From: Fuerstiella sp.
Lineage (GTDB): Bacteria > Planctomycetota > Planctomycetia > Planctomycetales > Planctomycetaceae
Reading direction: 5' to 3'
Length of the DNA: 64,000 nucleotides
Assembly (NCBI GenBank): GCA_022843805.1
Contig: JALHMY010000033.1
Location: forward strand, 1-64,000
Shown here: positions 36,195-46,111 of the stretch, piece after piece
How positions within the stretch are numbered: position 1 is the stretch's first letter
Layout of the letters: each line of letters starts with the position of its first letter
Made by a program: the position numbers and the translations under genes
The notes under the pieces: generated by a model
What the model was told of the DNA's origin: nothing
Database searches by the model: none
What the model saw: the letters and a program-made list of their open reading frames with translations, nothing else

Positions 36195-37771
36195 TGGCCG
36201 GCTTGCTTTCGAGGCTTGCACAACTCCTGAAACGACGTGGATCCAGTGAAGAGGAATTCCTGCAGCCCCAGGGGCGAAATCCGTGGGATCGGAGGCAGCC
36301 TCCCGCGGGTCCGCTGGAACTGCGGCGGTGGGACGCAGCCACGACGACAGAATTCAATTCGTTGCAATGGGCGGGGGCTACTGGACGAACTCTGAATGAA
36401 GATCTGGTTTCGTCGTTGCCGACGCTGATCGACCGGTGCACATATGAAATCAGTATCAATGCAACGGTTGCTGGAATGGTCCACACCCACGCAACGGATA
36501 TCTGCGGACCGGGCGGACCAGCGTGGCAAGTATTGCCGCGAAAAGCCACGACGATCAACGACAAAACACAGCAGGAATTCACCGAGTATTGTGCGGAGTC
36601 TGAGGATTTGTTGACCGAATGGTCGGCCGCTTGTGACTACAACGGCGAACTCAGCGGTGCGGAAATTCTGCATCTTGCCATTCAGCAGCAATGGGCGACG
36701 GGCAATGCATTCTGCCAGATTGTCCCGGGCCAGCCGGATAGCAGGACGCCCGTCGGGATCCGGCTGCACCCGGTGCATGCGGAACGAATTCTGAAAAACG
36801 TCATGGTGGTTTCGAAGGATAAGAAGGCCATCCGGTTGGGAATCGAGCGGGATGCCTACGGAAAAAAGACTCGGTATTACGTGTCGGAACCAAACGAGTC
36901 CGGAAGTTACTGGATGTCGCTGAAGTCCACACCGGTTCCGGCAGCCGAAATGATTCACCATTTTCGGACAGAGGAACCCGGGCAGATTGCCGGCGTTCCC
37001 TGGTTGGCGCCAGGTCTCAGTGACGTGGGGGACATTCGACAATTTGACCAGTCGACCATGAAGGCCGCGCAGCTTGCGGCAAGCCTGGCCCTGACAATCG
37101 AGGACAAGTTCGAGAATGCTCCCTCGATCATCACGACAGGAATGTCCGCGATTAAAATGGGACTCAGCCAGATTCTTCCGCTGCCGAAGAACAAGACAGC
37201 CCGGCAGATCGATCCGAAGCACCCGGCGAGCAACTATGTGGAGTTTCGCGGGGAGAGATGGCGCGACGTAGGTCGCTCTGTCAACATGCCGCTCATGATC
37301 GCCAGATTAGACAGCAAGGACCACAGCTACGCTTCAGCAAGAATGGATCGTCAACTCTACTGGCGTTCGCTGGAACGGGAACAGTTCGCAATCGAAAAAC
37401 GCATGCGGCCTGTCCTGATGGATGTTTTGCGGGAAGCGGAACTGCGACGGGTGATTCGCCCCCGACCGGTTCCGGTCGATGTCTGTGGCATCTTCACGCA
37501 GCTGCCGCACGCGGATCCGAACAAAGAAGCATCAGCCCGGCAGCTGGACCTGGCCACGATGAGCAAAACGCTCATCGACGTATGGGCCGAGCAAGGCATT
37601 CGCCCCGCCGAAATGGCGGACAAAATCAAGCGTCAGATCGACGTGCTGGAGAGCATTCAGCCCGGTCTGGGTCAGGCGTATATCAACAACTTTTTCAAGA
37701 ACGCCAACTTGCCGACGCCTTCCGGCGACGACGTGACAGAACTTCTTGAGAGTCTGAAGGGAGCGAAGTGA
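36194..37771 (+). CDS. Portal protein (lambda GpB-like)
   Basis: 525 residues forming the dodecameric portal at the capsid vertex. Features of the lambda-type portal family: 'LVSSLPTLIDRCTYEISINAT', 'VGIRLHPVHAERI', 'MIHHFRTEEPGQIAGVPWLAPGL', then 'VEFRGERWRDVG' (all in parts) and 'SYASARMDRQLYWRSLER' near the C-terminus. ATG is preceded by GGAGGG and overlaps the upstream stop. An earlier in-frame start would add 42 residues encoded inside the preceding gene and is rejected. Confidence 0.9.
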   Translation: MAGLLSRLAQLLKRRGSSEEEFLQPQGRNPWDRRQPPAGPLELRRWDAATTTEFNSLQWAGATGRTLNEDLVSSLPTLIDRCTYEISINATVAGMVHTHATDICGPGGPAWQVLPRKATTINDKTQQEFTEYCAESEDLLTEWSAACDYNGELSGAEILHLAIQQQWATGNAFCQIVPGQPDSRTPVGIRLHPVHAERILKNVMVVSKDKKAIRLGIERDAYGKKTRYYVSEPNESGSYWMSLKSTPVPAAEMIHHFRTEEPGQIAGVPWLAPGLSDVGDIRQFDQSTMKAAQLAASLALTIEDKFENAPSIITTGMSAIKMGLSQILPLPKNKTARQIDPKHPASNYVEFRGERWRDVGRSVNMPLMIARLDSKDHSYASARMDRQLYWRSLEREQFAIEKRMRPVLMDVLREAELRRVIRPRPVPVDVCGIFTQLPHADPNKEASARQLDLATMSKTLIDVWAEQGIRPAEMADKIKRQIDVLESIQPGLGQAYINNFFKNANLPTPSGDDVTELLESLKGAK

Positions 37772-37772
37772 T

Positions 37773-40010
37773 ATGCAGTTGCTGCGACACACCGCAAATC
37801 GTGCCATTGTGAACTGCCGATCCGCGAACGTGCGATCGGCGTCCGCAGACGAAAAGGCCATGACGATCGAGGCAGTTCTGAGCACCGAGCAAGCGGTCCG
37901 CATGTTCGATTATCGCCGCTGGGAACCATTCGACGAGATTCTTTTGGCGTCCGGTCGCGTCGAGTCCTCACACATCCCATTGCTCGACAGCCACTGCACG
38001 GAAACGATCAACCGGGTTCTCGGACATCTCGAAGAGATTCGCACCGAATCGAGTGGCGACGTCTCCGATACGGTCGGCAAGCTGATGTTCGACCAGGATG
38101 ACGAGGCCGCTGTTCGCGCATTCCGAAAGTACCGCGGCGGTCATGCTCGCGACGTCTCTGTGGGCTATGAGGTACTGAGCCACACGATCGTCGAGCCAGG
38201 GGAATCCGTCACGATCGGCGAGCGGACATTCACGGCGGGTCCCAAAATCCGTTTACGAGTAGCCAGTAAGTGGCGCCTAGACGAATTATCGCTCGTTCCG
38301 CGCGGTGCGGACAGCGGAGCAAAAACCCGGTCTGACGGCGTGGCGTCCATTCAGATTTCTCTGGATGAACTCGATACGCTGCTCGCCAAACGAAGCAACG
38401 AAACTTCCGCCGGAATGGTTCCGGAGGACGATACGACGACTGGCCCGGCGGCTTCTGGTACCGAACCCGGTATGGAACTGCAGGGCGACAATCAGAGGAG
38501 CGCTGCCATGAGTGGCACAAAATTGACCGATGCCGTGACTGGCGGCAACACGGAAACCGAGACCCGCGCCAATCAGGACGAACTGTTGCGACGCGGTGCC
38601 GAATTTGAAGCAAAACGCCGGAAGGACATTCGGGCGATTGCGGAAGGAATTACCGAATCCGTTGTGACGGCATGTTTGGATGACATCACGATCACCGTGG
38701 ATCAGGCCCGGGCGAAATTCCTGGAAGATATCCAAACACAGCGCAAGACTCCGGTCATCGGGGCGGATGCACCGAACGTGATTCCGAGCGGCAATCGCCG
38801 GGAACGCGACGTGAACACCCAGAGCCTGGCGTGTGCACTGGCCTCAAGGCTGGGTGCCGACATGGAGAAGGTCGGACATCGGATTCTTTTGGATCCGATC
38901 ACCGGCGAAATGCGATTCGAGAAGCCTGGATATAAAGGCCGCGAGGAAGTTCGGAAGGAACTCGAACGCAATATGGAGCGTGCCGACAAGTTCCGGGATA
39001 TTCACTCCGTGGATCTGTGCCGGGAAGCACTGCAGATCGCACAAGTCGAAGTGCCGATGGGACGGCGAGAGCTGGTGACCCGAGCATTTTCGACCCCGAC
39101 TGTGAGCACGATTTACAGCACTGCCAGCGGGGCGCTGTTGGTGAGTCAGCTGGGCGACATGCTGGATTCGACGCAGGGCTGGACCGCCGAAGTGGAAGCG
39201 AAGTCGTTCAAGCCGCAGGAACTGCACCGCATCGAGGGCGGCGGTCTCAAGCGCCGTGCACGCGGCAAAGAAGCCGACCACGCGAATTTCGCCGATACGA
39301 TGGAAGTTTACCGGGTTTACGACTTCGCCCGGCAGTTGATCATCGATCGTCAGGACGCAATCGATGATGAGCTGGGTGCATGGCGAACCGCAATGGATCA
39401 CTTCGCCTTGGCAATTCTGAGTCTGCGACCGGATGTCGTGTATGCGTTGCTGCTGTCGAACCCGACACTGGCGACGGATAACGTGGCATTGTTCCACGCG
39501 GCAACCCACTTGAATCTGTACCCGTCGGCAACACCGCTGAACGCAGCAAATCTGCAGACAGCACTGTCTGCCCTGGCGAGTCAAAAAGGTGAAGGCGGGT
39601 TGAATCTCAACCTGCGTGATGCCGCCGTAATTGTTCCGGAGCCGTATAGCTTCACCGCGGATCAGCTGGCGAACTCGGCAGAAGTTCGGGAAGCCGCAGC
39701 AGCCAATGGTACGAACAACCCGCTGAAGAGACGCGGTTTGCTGGTGCAGTCGGACAGCCGCATCAACACCGGGTTCACGGATCCGGTTACCGATACGGCC
39801 GTCGCAGCTGCTGCCACCACATGGTTTGTTGCCGCGAAGAATGGCCGATATGGCGTTCACGTGGGAACGCTGCAGGGCACGAACGGCATGCCCACACTGT
39901 CGAGCACTGTGCTGAACAGCCAAGGCAAATACGGTATTGCGATCGATGTGCAACACACCATCGGTGCCGGCGTCGCCGGGTTCCAGGGACTTGTGAAGGC
40001 TGTCGGATAA
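37773..40010 (+). CDS. Prohead protease fused to gpT-like major capsid protein
   Basis: 745 residues in one frame. Residues ~15-190 are an HK97-type prohead protease: 'LLDSHCTETINRVLGHLEEI' contains the catalytic His region and 'HARDVSVGYEV' the catalytic Ser. Residues ~190-330 are a charged delta/scaffold-like linker. Residues ~400-745 resemble the Mu-gpT-type major head subunit ('RVYDFARQLIIDRQDAIDDELGAW' in parts, 'VALFHAATHLNL', 'LTDPV'-like end and 'GKYGIAIDVQHT'). Expected to self-cleave after assembly. Follows the portal by one base. Confidence 0.87.
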   Translation: MQLLRHTANRAIVNCRSANVRSASADEKAMTIEAVLSTEQAVRMFDYRRWEPFDEILLASGRVESSHIPLLDSHCTETINRVLGHLEEIRTESSGDVSDTVGKLMFDQDDEAAVRAFRKYRGGHARDVSVGYEVLSHTIVEPGESVTIGERTFTAGPKIRLRVASKWRLDELSLVPRGADSGAKTRSDGVASIQISLDELDTLLAKRSNETSAGMVPEDDTTTGPAASGTEPGMELQGDNQRSAAMSGTKLTDAVTGGNTETETRANQDELLRRGAEFEAKRRKDIRAIAEGITESVVTACLDDITITVDQARAKFLEDIQTQRKTPVIGADAPNVIPSGNRRERDVNTQSLACALASRLGADMEKVGHRILLDPITGEMRFEKPGYKGREEVRKELERNMERADKFRDIHSVDLCREALQIAQVEVPMGRRELVTRAFSTPTVSTIYSTASGALLVSQLGDMLDSTQGWTAEVEAKSFKPQELHRIEGGGLKRRARGKEADHANFADTMEVYRVYDFARQLIIDRQDAIDDELGAWRTAMDHFALAILSLRPDVVYALLLSNPTLATDNVALFHAATHLNLYPSATPLNAANLQTALSALASQKGEGGLNLNLRDAAVIVPEPYSFTADQLANSAEVREAAAANGTNNPLKRRGLLVQSDSRINTGFTDPVTDTAVAAAATTWFVAAKNGRYGVHVGTLQGTNGMPTLSSTVLNSQGKYGIAIDVQHTIGAGVAGFQGLVKAVG

Positions 40011-40123
40011 TCGACAGCGTGTTTTGAATAAACGGGATCCACACCCCCAGTGTGAGGGGCGAAGAGAGCCAGGATGCAAGCCGTCTGAAGTTGTCTCGCC
40101 CCTGCTTTTGAGGAATCGGAAAT
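40011..40123. other. Post-capsid spacer with long-range stem
   Basis: 113 bases between capsid and next gene. AGGGGCGA near 40057 pairs with TCGCCCCT near 40100, followed by GCTTTT. Possibly a partial terminator that sets capsid-to-tail expression ratio. Confidence 0.35.
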
Positions 40124-40381
40124 ATGAAAACCCATGTACTCACCCAGGACGTCACCATTCCGGATATCGGTCGGTGTCAGGCTGGAGATGCAATCGACGA
40201 GCAGGACACGCACGCGTCGACGTGGCAGTGGCTGCAGCAGAACCGCATGCTGAAAAGCATGGAGGAAATCGAACAGGAAGCGGATGCCGCAACATCGGAA
40301 AGTATGACAGACGGTGAATCTGTCGAAAACGCGGCGGTGAAGCCGACTGCAAAAACAAAAAAGAACGCGGCGCCAGAGTAG
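40124..40381 (+). CDS. Small head protein
   Basis: 85 residues with compact N-terminal part ('VLTQDVTIPDIGRCQAGDAI') and a disordered acidic/Lys tail. The N-terminus recalls short head-associated proteins that sit between capsid and decoration genes. GAGGA lies upstream of the ATG. No firm family. Confidence 0.6.
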   Translation: MKTHVLTQDVTIPDIGRCQAGDAIDEQDTHASTWQWLQQNRMLKSMEEIEQEADAATSESMTDGESVENAAVKPTAKTKKNAAPE

Positions 40382-40454
40382 GCGACGGCAAAACTGACTG
40401 ACAATCCTCCTGTTGAGACCATCGTCCTGCAGGAATCTGAAATGGAGAAAGATC

Positions 40455-40802
40455 ATGGCACGATTACTCAACACCGATGACACGGTATTGAAAACAGTCC
40501 CCGGCGCCGAAACGTGGAATGCTGGTGATCTGCGACTCACCGACTGTGGCCGTGTCGGCATCAAAGTCGGCGGTGTTCCTGCGGTGGCCGGAGAGAAGGC
40601 GTCGTTACGAATCCGCGGATTTATTGAGGCGCCTGCCGGTGCAAACCTTTCGGCAGGTGCCGTCGTTGCGGCTCACATCGCGAATCAGAATATCGTCGCA
40701 CAGGGTGCCGGCGGATCGACTGTTGCCGGAATTCTGCTGCACACGGTCACAAGCGGTCAGATGGCAATCGTGGATTTGAACGCGCAAGACCTTATTGTCT
40801 GA
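40455..40802 (+). CDS. Capsid decoration (DUF2190-like) protein
   Basis: 115 residues, beta-rich, Gly/Ala-rich: 'AGDLRLTDCGRVGIKVGG', 'RGFIEAPAGANLSAGAVVAAH' (in parts), 'GILLHTVTSGQMAIVDL'. This pattern matches DUF2190-type capsid cement proteins, and the position right after the capsid gene fits. GGAGAAAG is upstream of the ATG. Confidence 0.6.
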   Translation: MARLLNTDDTVLKTVPGAETWNAGDLRLTDCGRVGIKVGGVPAVAGEKASLRIRGFIEAPAGANLSAGAVVAAHIANQNIVAQGAGGSTVAGILLHTVTSGQMAIVDLNAQDLIV

Positions 40803-40833
40803 TTCTGCGTGAAGTGTCAGAGGGATTACCGTC

Positions 40834-41277
40834 ATGCAACAGCCGTCCGATTACCCATCCTACATGGATTCGAATCGCAGTTACGGCTGGATGCATGATG
40901 TGGCCCGCACGACGATCGTGCCGACCTGTATGCAGGCCATGGGTGAGCCGGTCGCACTGCATGTGCAGTGGCCACCGGCGAGCACATCGGAAAGTCCGGT
41001 TGTCGTTCCCGGACTGATCCGAGTGCAAGAAGAAGACAGCCGAACGTACGGTCAGAGTGTCGTGCTGCGGGCGGACGTGTTTCTGGAAAAGTCTGCTCGT
41101 GAGATGCCGCCGGACATTGAACGATTCCTGGCAGCCGTATTGAGACTCTCGTTTCGCGGGCATCACTTCACCCTGGTGACGGTGAGCCCGCCGACCCCTG
41201 ACGGACTGATCAAGATCACAGCCGAAAACGTTCTCCGAACCGTGACGAATTCACCCAAACTGAACTCCCGCAGGTAA
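40834..41277 (+). CDS. Head-tail connector candidate
   Basis: 147 residues with beta strands and no membrane segment. Located where siphoviruses encode the head-closure or head-tail adaptor protein. Ends four bases before the next start. Family not recognised. Confidence 0.55.
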   Translation: MQQPSDYPSYMDSNRSYGWMHDVARTTIVPTCMQAMGEPVALHVQWPPASTSESPVVVPGLIRVQEEDSRTYGQSVVLRADVFLEKSAREMPPDIERFLAAVLRLSFRGHHFTLVTVSPPTPDGLIKITAENVLRTVTNSPKLNSRR

Positions 41278-41280
41278 ACC

Positions 41281-41814
41281 ATGCCGTTGCAGCAACACAT
41301 CGCGAAACCGTTAGAGCATCTGCGAATGATGCTCTCGGAAAGCGTTACGTTTCAGCAGCTGATGGGAGCGGCGAATTCAGACGAAGCTTTGGAGAAGATC
41401 TTCTACGGGTACGCAGAAGGTCAGAACTATTCGCACGAAACCGGAGCAAAGGCGCCAAAGAAGTACCCGCGGGCGATCGTGGCAACGGAAGACGTGGATT
41501 CGGGAAGGTCTGGGACATCGAGCTGGAACACCAGTTTTCAGATGAGCCTGCTGCTGGAAGTCACAACCCTGGAAGCCGATGCGGATGAATCGGCATCGGG
41601 ACGATACTTCGCCTTTCTGAATCGCGTCGAAGGCGTGGTGGACGATCTGCGAGAAGCGGCGTCCGATCTCATGAAACTGAATCTCACACGAATCAGCACC
41701 GTGGTTCCACCGATGCTGATCGATCCGACCGAAAGTGAGAACGCCGCAGACTTTGTTGAACTCGGCATTAACGAACTCTGGCTTGTTCACCTTCTGATCG
41801 AAGCGGGGGGCTGA
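41281..41814 (+). CDS. Tail-completion or terminator candidate
   Basis: 177 residues. An N-terminal helix ('IAKPLEHLRMMLSESVTFQQLMG' in parts) then mixed alpha/beta with 'FLNRVEGVVDDLREAA' and an 'INELWLVHLLIEAG' end, resembling tail-terminator proteins that cap the tail tube. Assigned mostly from order between connector and tail tube genes. Confidence 0.5.
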   Translation: MPLQQHIAKPLEHLRMMLSESVTFQQLMGAANSDEALEKIFYGYAEGQNYSHETGAKAPKKYPRAIVATEDVDSGRSGTSSWNTSFQMSLLLEVTTLEADADESASGRYFAFLNRVEGVVDDLREAASDLMKLNLTRISTVVPPMLIDPTESENAADFVELGINELWLVHLLIEAGG

Positions 41815-41816
41815 CG

Positions 41817-42308
41817 ATGCTGGAGTTTCAATCGGTGGTGCAAAGCACACTGCTGACAAAACGCTCGATCGAGCAGATCAGCAGAATCGCGGGTCGGCTC
41901 ACAATGCTGGAGCATCGGAACCGGTTTCCCGGCCACTTTGTCCCGACAGCCGTGACAAAGTACGGGTACGCGAAGAGATCGAAGAAATACATGATCCGAA
42001 AAGCCCGGAGACAGGGACATCAAAATCCGCTGGTGTTCACGGGCGGATTGCGAACCGCAATCATGGCGAACGCCAAAGTGACTGCCACGAAGGATCGAGC
42101 AACACTGCGAACCAAAGGAAACACGGGGCATCAACTGCAGCCGCAGTACCGGAAAGAACTCGAAGCCATCACGACGGATGAGCATCGTCAAATGGTTGAT
42201 CTGTACGAACGGACGTTCGTCGTTTTGGCCAGCAGCGGCAAATTCAAAAAACGAGCATCGCGCGATTCGTCTGGACGATTCGTGCGAAGTTCGGAACCAC
42301 AAGGATAA
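41817..42308 (+). CDS. HK97 gp10-like tail-completion candidate
   Basis: 163 residues, strongly basic. 'NPLVFTGGLRTAIM' resembles the 'tGxLr..i' core of gp10-like and other tail-completion proteins, which end with short disordered tails. Two bases separate it from the upstream gene. Confidence 0.5.
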   Translation: MLEFQSVVQSTLLTKRSIEQISRIAGRLTMLEHRNRFPGHFVPTAVTKYGYAKRSKKYMIRKARRQGHQNPLVFTGGLRTAIMANAKVTATKDRATLRTKGNTGHQLQPQYRKELEAITTDEHRQMVDLYERTFVVLASSGKFKKRASRDSSGRFVRSSEPQG

Positions 42309-42320
42309 GGATCCACGCAA

Positions 42321-43211
42321 ATGGCGTTTTCACCGTTCGATATTAGTCTTCCAGGTCCGATCACGGTCGGGCAAATCAAGAGCCTGACGCATTCGACAAA
42401 CGCCCAGGTACAACCGGGATTCGGCTCGGGCGAAGTCAGCCCGGCAGCAATGTTTCAGGGCGACAGCCCGCACAGCAGTCAGTTCCAGACGACGCAGCTT
42501 GCCACGTTGCTGGGAATCGGGACAAACACATTTCTGAATAACGGCGTGTGGTACGGTGCGGCAAATTGCCTTGTGCCGTTCCGAAAGCGGATGAGCGGTG
42601 GCCGATACGAAAGTGGCGCCAATCATGTTGCCATGCAGTCGGGACGAACACTACTGACTCCGGGTTCGCTATCAGCCCAGGGTTCTGCGGCCGCAACGCT
42701 GGATGTCACGATTCAGTATGCGAGCAGCGACGGCTTCCTTTCGCCGATCACGGGGTTGACGGCGCAGTCGCTCAGCGCGGCAGTCTTCACCGGCGAATAC
42801 CAGCTCGCCCGGGCAAAGATCAACGGTGTCGCCGTTCCGGAATTGACAGGCATTGCGGTCAATCCGGGCATCACGGTCGTGGAACAGCGGGTTGACGGCG
42901 GGCCGTTCGCAAAGAACTTTTTCATTACGCAGGTTTTGCCCACGATCGATCTCACGACGGAGGACATCGAGGCAGCCATTTCGGTGATCAATGCCGCGGG
43001 AATCGGGACCGGCGTCGAAATCTTTTTGGCGAAGAAATTGAATGGTGCCATAACGGAAGATTTCGCGAATACCGTGCACATCAAGATTTCCGGGGCGAAC
43101 GGACTGCGTCAGGCCACACAGTTCGGCGGTCAGGGGGAAGCGATCTCGTCCGGGACGATTCGCGTGAATCCATTTTCGCTCGTAACAGCGGTCGGTGTCG
43201 AGATTACGTAA
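42321..43211 (+). CDS. Major tail (tube) protein candidate
   Basis: 296 residues, beta-rich, acidic/Gly-rich, with no signal peptide. Placed between tail-completion genes and the tape-measure gene, the standard position of the tail tube protein. Sequence shows tandem beta motifs ('LDVTIQYASSDGFLSPITG', 'GVAVPELTGIAVNPGITVVE' in parts). No sheath gene is present, in line with a non-contractile tail. Confidence 0.6.
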   Translation: MAFSPFDISLPGPITVGQIKSLTHSTNAQVQPGFGSGEVSPAAMFQGDSPHSSQFQTTQLATLLGIGTNTFLNNGVWYGAANCLVPFRKRMSGGRYESGANHVAMQSGRTLLTPGSLSAQGSAAATLDVTIQYASSDGFLSPITGLTAQSLSAAVFTGEYQLARAKINGVAVPELTGIAVNPGITVVEQRVDGGPFAKNFFITQVLPTIDLTTEDIEAAISVINAAGIGTGVEIFLAKKLNGAITEDFANTVHIKISGANGLRQATQFGGQGEAISSGTIRVNPFSLVTAVGVEIT

Positions 43212-43244
43212 GCAGCAAAATGCAGGGGTGACTGGGGACTTCTG

Positions 43245-43928
43245 ATGCGACCATTGTTCTTTGTTCCAATCTCCGGACAGCCGACCGATTCCCCGGAAAC
43301 GCTGTTCCGGAAAGTGGGTTTACCATTTCCCGCAGTCGGCATCGACAGTATCCGAACGCAGGGCCCGGACGGTCAGACCGGAATTCTGTTTGCGTGGCTG
43401 GACCCGAAGAACAATCAGCTGCGATACAGCAGCAAGGAGCAGTTCTGGATTCCGGCGGTCGCACAGGACGGAATGACGGCGGGACGTTACTGGGTTGGGA
43501 TGTGGTCAGACAGTCCGCCGACGGAACGAGATCTTCGGAGGCCGGACCATCGTCGTGGCAATCTGGTGCGACTCGGCAACAACGAACGATGGCTGATCAC
43601 CACACCCGAAACCCTCGAACGATACGCAGTGCCACAACCAGACGGCACTTTGCAATGGGTGGTGGATGAGCAGTTCAACTGGCTGGTGACCGAACTCGAA
43701 CACCGGAAGGCAGCGGGGATTGTCCGAAAGGACACAGACGGCAAAGAAGTGCTTTCGGTTCTGTGGGATGACGAAAACGATTTCTGGTTCCTCTGTCGCC
43801 TGCTGGCGGTCAATTACCGCATTACGCCGGAACTGGTCGGACATCTGCGCCTGTTTTCGAATTCGGCGATTCGGGAAATCACGGCGGCACTGATGGGGCT
43901 GGTGTTGCTCAGCAATGAGGAGGCATAG
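43245..43928 (+). CDS. Protein upstream of tape measure (chaperone position)
   Basis: 227 residues. The C-terminal part is helical and ends 'LLSNEEA'. Siphovirus tail-assembly chaperones are encoded here, often with a frameshift; no slippery heptamer was found near the 3' end. The N-terminal 'DSIRTQGPDGQTGILFAWLD' part is unfamiliar, so the role is only positional. Confidence 0.5.
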   Translation: MRPLFFVPISGQPTDSPETLFRKVGLPFPAVGIDSIRTQGPDGQTGILFAWLDPKNNQLRYSSKEQFWIPAVAQDGMTAGRYWVGMWSDSPPTERDLRRPDHRRGNLVRLGNNERWLITTPETLERYAVPQPDGTLQWVVDEQFNWLVTELEHRKAAGIVRKDTDGKEVLSVLWDDENDFWFLCRLLAVNYRITPELVGHLRLFSNSAIREITAALMGLVLLSNEEA

Positions 43929-43930
43929 CC

Positions 43931-45694
43931 ATGTCGGAAGTGCGCGTGGACCTGGTGACCAATCCGGGGCAGTCTGTGCAGGCGATCGGTTCGCTGGAGA
44001 GCAAGGTGGACGAGCTGGCGAAGAGCCATGCGCAGATGAATCGCGAATCACAACGGGCGGTTAAGCTGACGGCGGGAAGTTATGCAGCGCTTGAAAAGGA
44101 ACTGAAGGAAAATCAGAAGGCCCTGCGAAACCTGCAAATCGGCAGTAAGGAATTTACTGACCAAAAGGCCAAGGTTGATGCCCTGGCAGAATCGCTTGGA
44201 AAAGCAAAGAAGCAGGTGGAAGGGACTGCAGGCGCTGGAAGGGGGATTGCGAGCCAGCTCGGAAGTAAGCTGGAGGACTTTGGCGAGGCCATGGGAGGTG
44301 TGGGGGCAATCATCGACGGTGTGACTGGACTGTTGAAGCTTGTTCATTCCGAACTGATGGAAGCGAACCGGCGGGACAGCGAGAGTAACCAGGTCGTGAA
44401 GACCCGAGAAGAAGCCATTGCCTCAATGGTCACCAACGCCGGCGGTGAATTGACGGATCAGGTTGTGGCACGTGCCGAAGAGGTCGGATCCATTACCGGT
44501 GCGGACGTCGATAAACTGATTGGCGTGGCGTCGTCAGTCGCGTCGGCCGGCGTCACCGATGTGAATGAGATTGTGGACATTTCGGCGAATGCCCTGCGAT
44601 CACAGGGCGGGAATCAGGCGAACGCTCAGGCGATTGCGGGAGCGGCGATTGACCTGGGAAACACGCTCAAGATCTCGGTGAAGGACGCATTCGGCGTGCT
44701 CTTTCAAACGTCGGGCGTCGGTCGTCCGGAAGACATTGCACAGCTGGGAACGGCTGCTGTGCGTGCAACGGCTGCGTTGACGAATGCGGGCGTGGGTGCC
44801 GAAAAGGCAACCGAAATGTTTGCGGCTACCACCTTGCTGACCGGGGATACTACGGGCAGTATGTCGGTGTCGGTGGCAAACGATCTGACCAGTGCATTCC
44901 GGAAGCTGCAACAGGAAGGTGTACCGAAGTCGATCGAAGTCGCCGGCAAACAAATCCCGGTGAATCTCTCGCAGGAAATCAAGAAATCACTAACAGCACC
45001 GGGACAGACATTGTCCGGTGTTCTGGAAATGGCGTCGCAATCCGACGAAGTCCGGAAGATGTTCACTGGGATGTTGCCGAATACCGACAACGTCGCCTTC
45101 ACACGCCAGATTGTGGCCGGAGACGAGACATTCACGGACAAGCTGAAGCAGGCTGCCGACATGATCGACTTGGCCACCGCGGGCGCCCGAGGTGTGCAGC
45201 AGGTCGGTGACGTCGAAGGGCGACGGGTTGTGAGTGTCGCCAGTGAGATGGTTGATGCGCAGCTGAAAAAGAGCGCGAACAATCAGGCGGCGGCATTGCG
45301 GGCCGAAGCACGTGACGCGTTTGATGCCGTGCTGGACCGAACAAATATCTATGGCCTCGATGCGTCGAGAGACTTTCTGTTGCGACGTGAAGCCGAAGTC
45401 CGTGAACAAATTGGCGGCGGTACAGCATCGGGGCGTGCGTCCCTTTTGCGGAGGTCGATCGAGCAAGGCGATTTTACGGGGCAAGATGCCATCACGGCGG
45501 CACAGATCTCTCAGCTTTTGGAGTCGATGCAACGGCTGATCGACAAAGCGGAAGCCGGTCAGTTGTCGCCGAGAGAAGCCGCTGCTGAGCAGGAGAAGAT
45601 GCGAGAGCAAATGAAGCAATGGGAAATCACCGTGAAACCGGAGATGCGACCGGTCGAAGCGCAGGTTCCCGCAGCGAAACTGAACGAGGGTTAA
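43931..45694 (+). CDS. Tape measure protein
   Basis: 587 residues. Long coiled-coil N-terminus ('KVDELAKSHAQMNRESQ', 'LEKELKENQKALRNLQIG' and heptad patterns), then an Ala/Gly-rich middle ('LASSVASAGVTDVNEIVDIS' in parts) and a further coiled coil at 560-580. It sets tail length and is ejected with DNA. By the usual rule of about 0.15 nm per residue this would imply a fairly short tail. Follows the previous gene by two bases. Confidence 0.8.
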   Translation: MSEVRVDLVTNPGQSVQAIGSLESKVDELAKSHAQMNRESQRAVKLTAGSYAALEKELKENQKALRNLQIGSKEFTDQKAKVDALAESLGKAKKQVEGTAGAGRGIASQLGSKLEDFGEAMGGVGAIIDGVTGLLKLVHSELMEANRRDSESNQVVKTREEAIASMVTNAGGELTDQVVARAEEVGSITGADVDKLIGVASSVASAGVTDVNEIVDISANALRSQGGNQANAQAIAGAAIDLGNTLKISVKDAFGVLFQTSGVGRPEDIAQLGTAAVRATAALTNAGVGAEKATEMFAATTLLTGDTTGSMSVSVANDLTSAFRKLQQEGVPKSIEVAGKQIPVNLSQEIKKSLTAPGQTLSGVLEMASQSDEVRKMFTGMLPNTDNVAFTRQIVAGDETFTDKLKQAADMIDLATAGARGVQQVGDVEGRRVVSVASEMVDAQLKKSANNQAAALRAEARDAFDAVLDRTNIYGLDASRDFLLRREAEVREQIGGGTASGRASLLRRSIEQGDFTGQDAITAAQISQLLESMQRLIDKAEAGQLSPREAAAEQEKMREQMKQWEITVKPEMRPVEAQVPAAKLNEG

Positions 45695-45698
45695 GGAC

Positions 45699-46094
45699 AT
45701 GGGTATCTCGCTCGCCAGTTATGCGTACGGCAATCCGTTGCACGGAGCGATCCGCGATGTGCCGTACGAGCAGACGATTTCACCGCAGACGTTCTTCGGG
45801 CTTGCCGGCGCCTATGTGCTGATCGGACAGCCCACCACTCGGATGCTCACGCTGGATGCAACGTATGCCGGCTATTCGACCGAAGCCCTGTTGCGTGAGG
45901 CAGTGGCCGATTTGACGGAACATCAGGGAGACGCGGGCGATCTGACGGTGAATGCAATCGTATGGCCGAACTCGGTGTTTGTGGCGTTCGAACCGTCTGA
46001 AGCACCATTTCGGGATTTGATCAGTGGGACGTGGGTTCAACGGGGGCAGCTGCGGTGGCTGCAATCGAAGGTTGTTTTGCCGGATCCGCCGTAA
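45699..46094 (+). CDS. Tail protein, distal region
   Basis: 131 residues, beta-rich, ending 'RGQLRWLQSKVVLPDPP'. Located right after the tape measure, the expected place of distal tail or tail-tip proteins. No firm family. Confidence 0.55.
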   Translation: MGISLASYAYGNPLHGAIRDVPYEQTISPQTFFGLAGAYVLIGQPTTRMLTLDATYAGYSTEALLREAVADLTEHQGDAGDLTVNAIVWPNSVFVAFEPSEAPFRDLISGTWVQRGQLRWLQSKVVLPDPP

Positions 46095-46111
46095 ACAGAA
46101 AGGTGGGGAAG

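Noticed and set aside
38844-40079. Long open frame (411 residues) antisense to the capsid gene
   Set aside because: Sense frame has clear capsid features and neighbour spacing; the antisense frame is Cys/Arg-rich with no family and no ribosome site.
43860-43935. Programmed frameshift in the tail-chaperone gene
   Set aside because: No slippery heptamer found near the end of the gene upstream of the tape measure.
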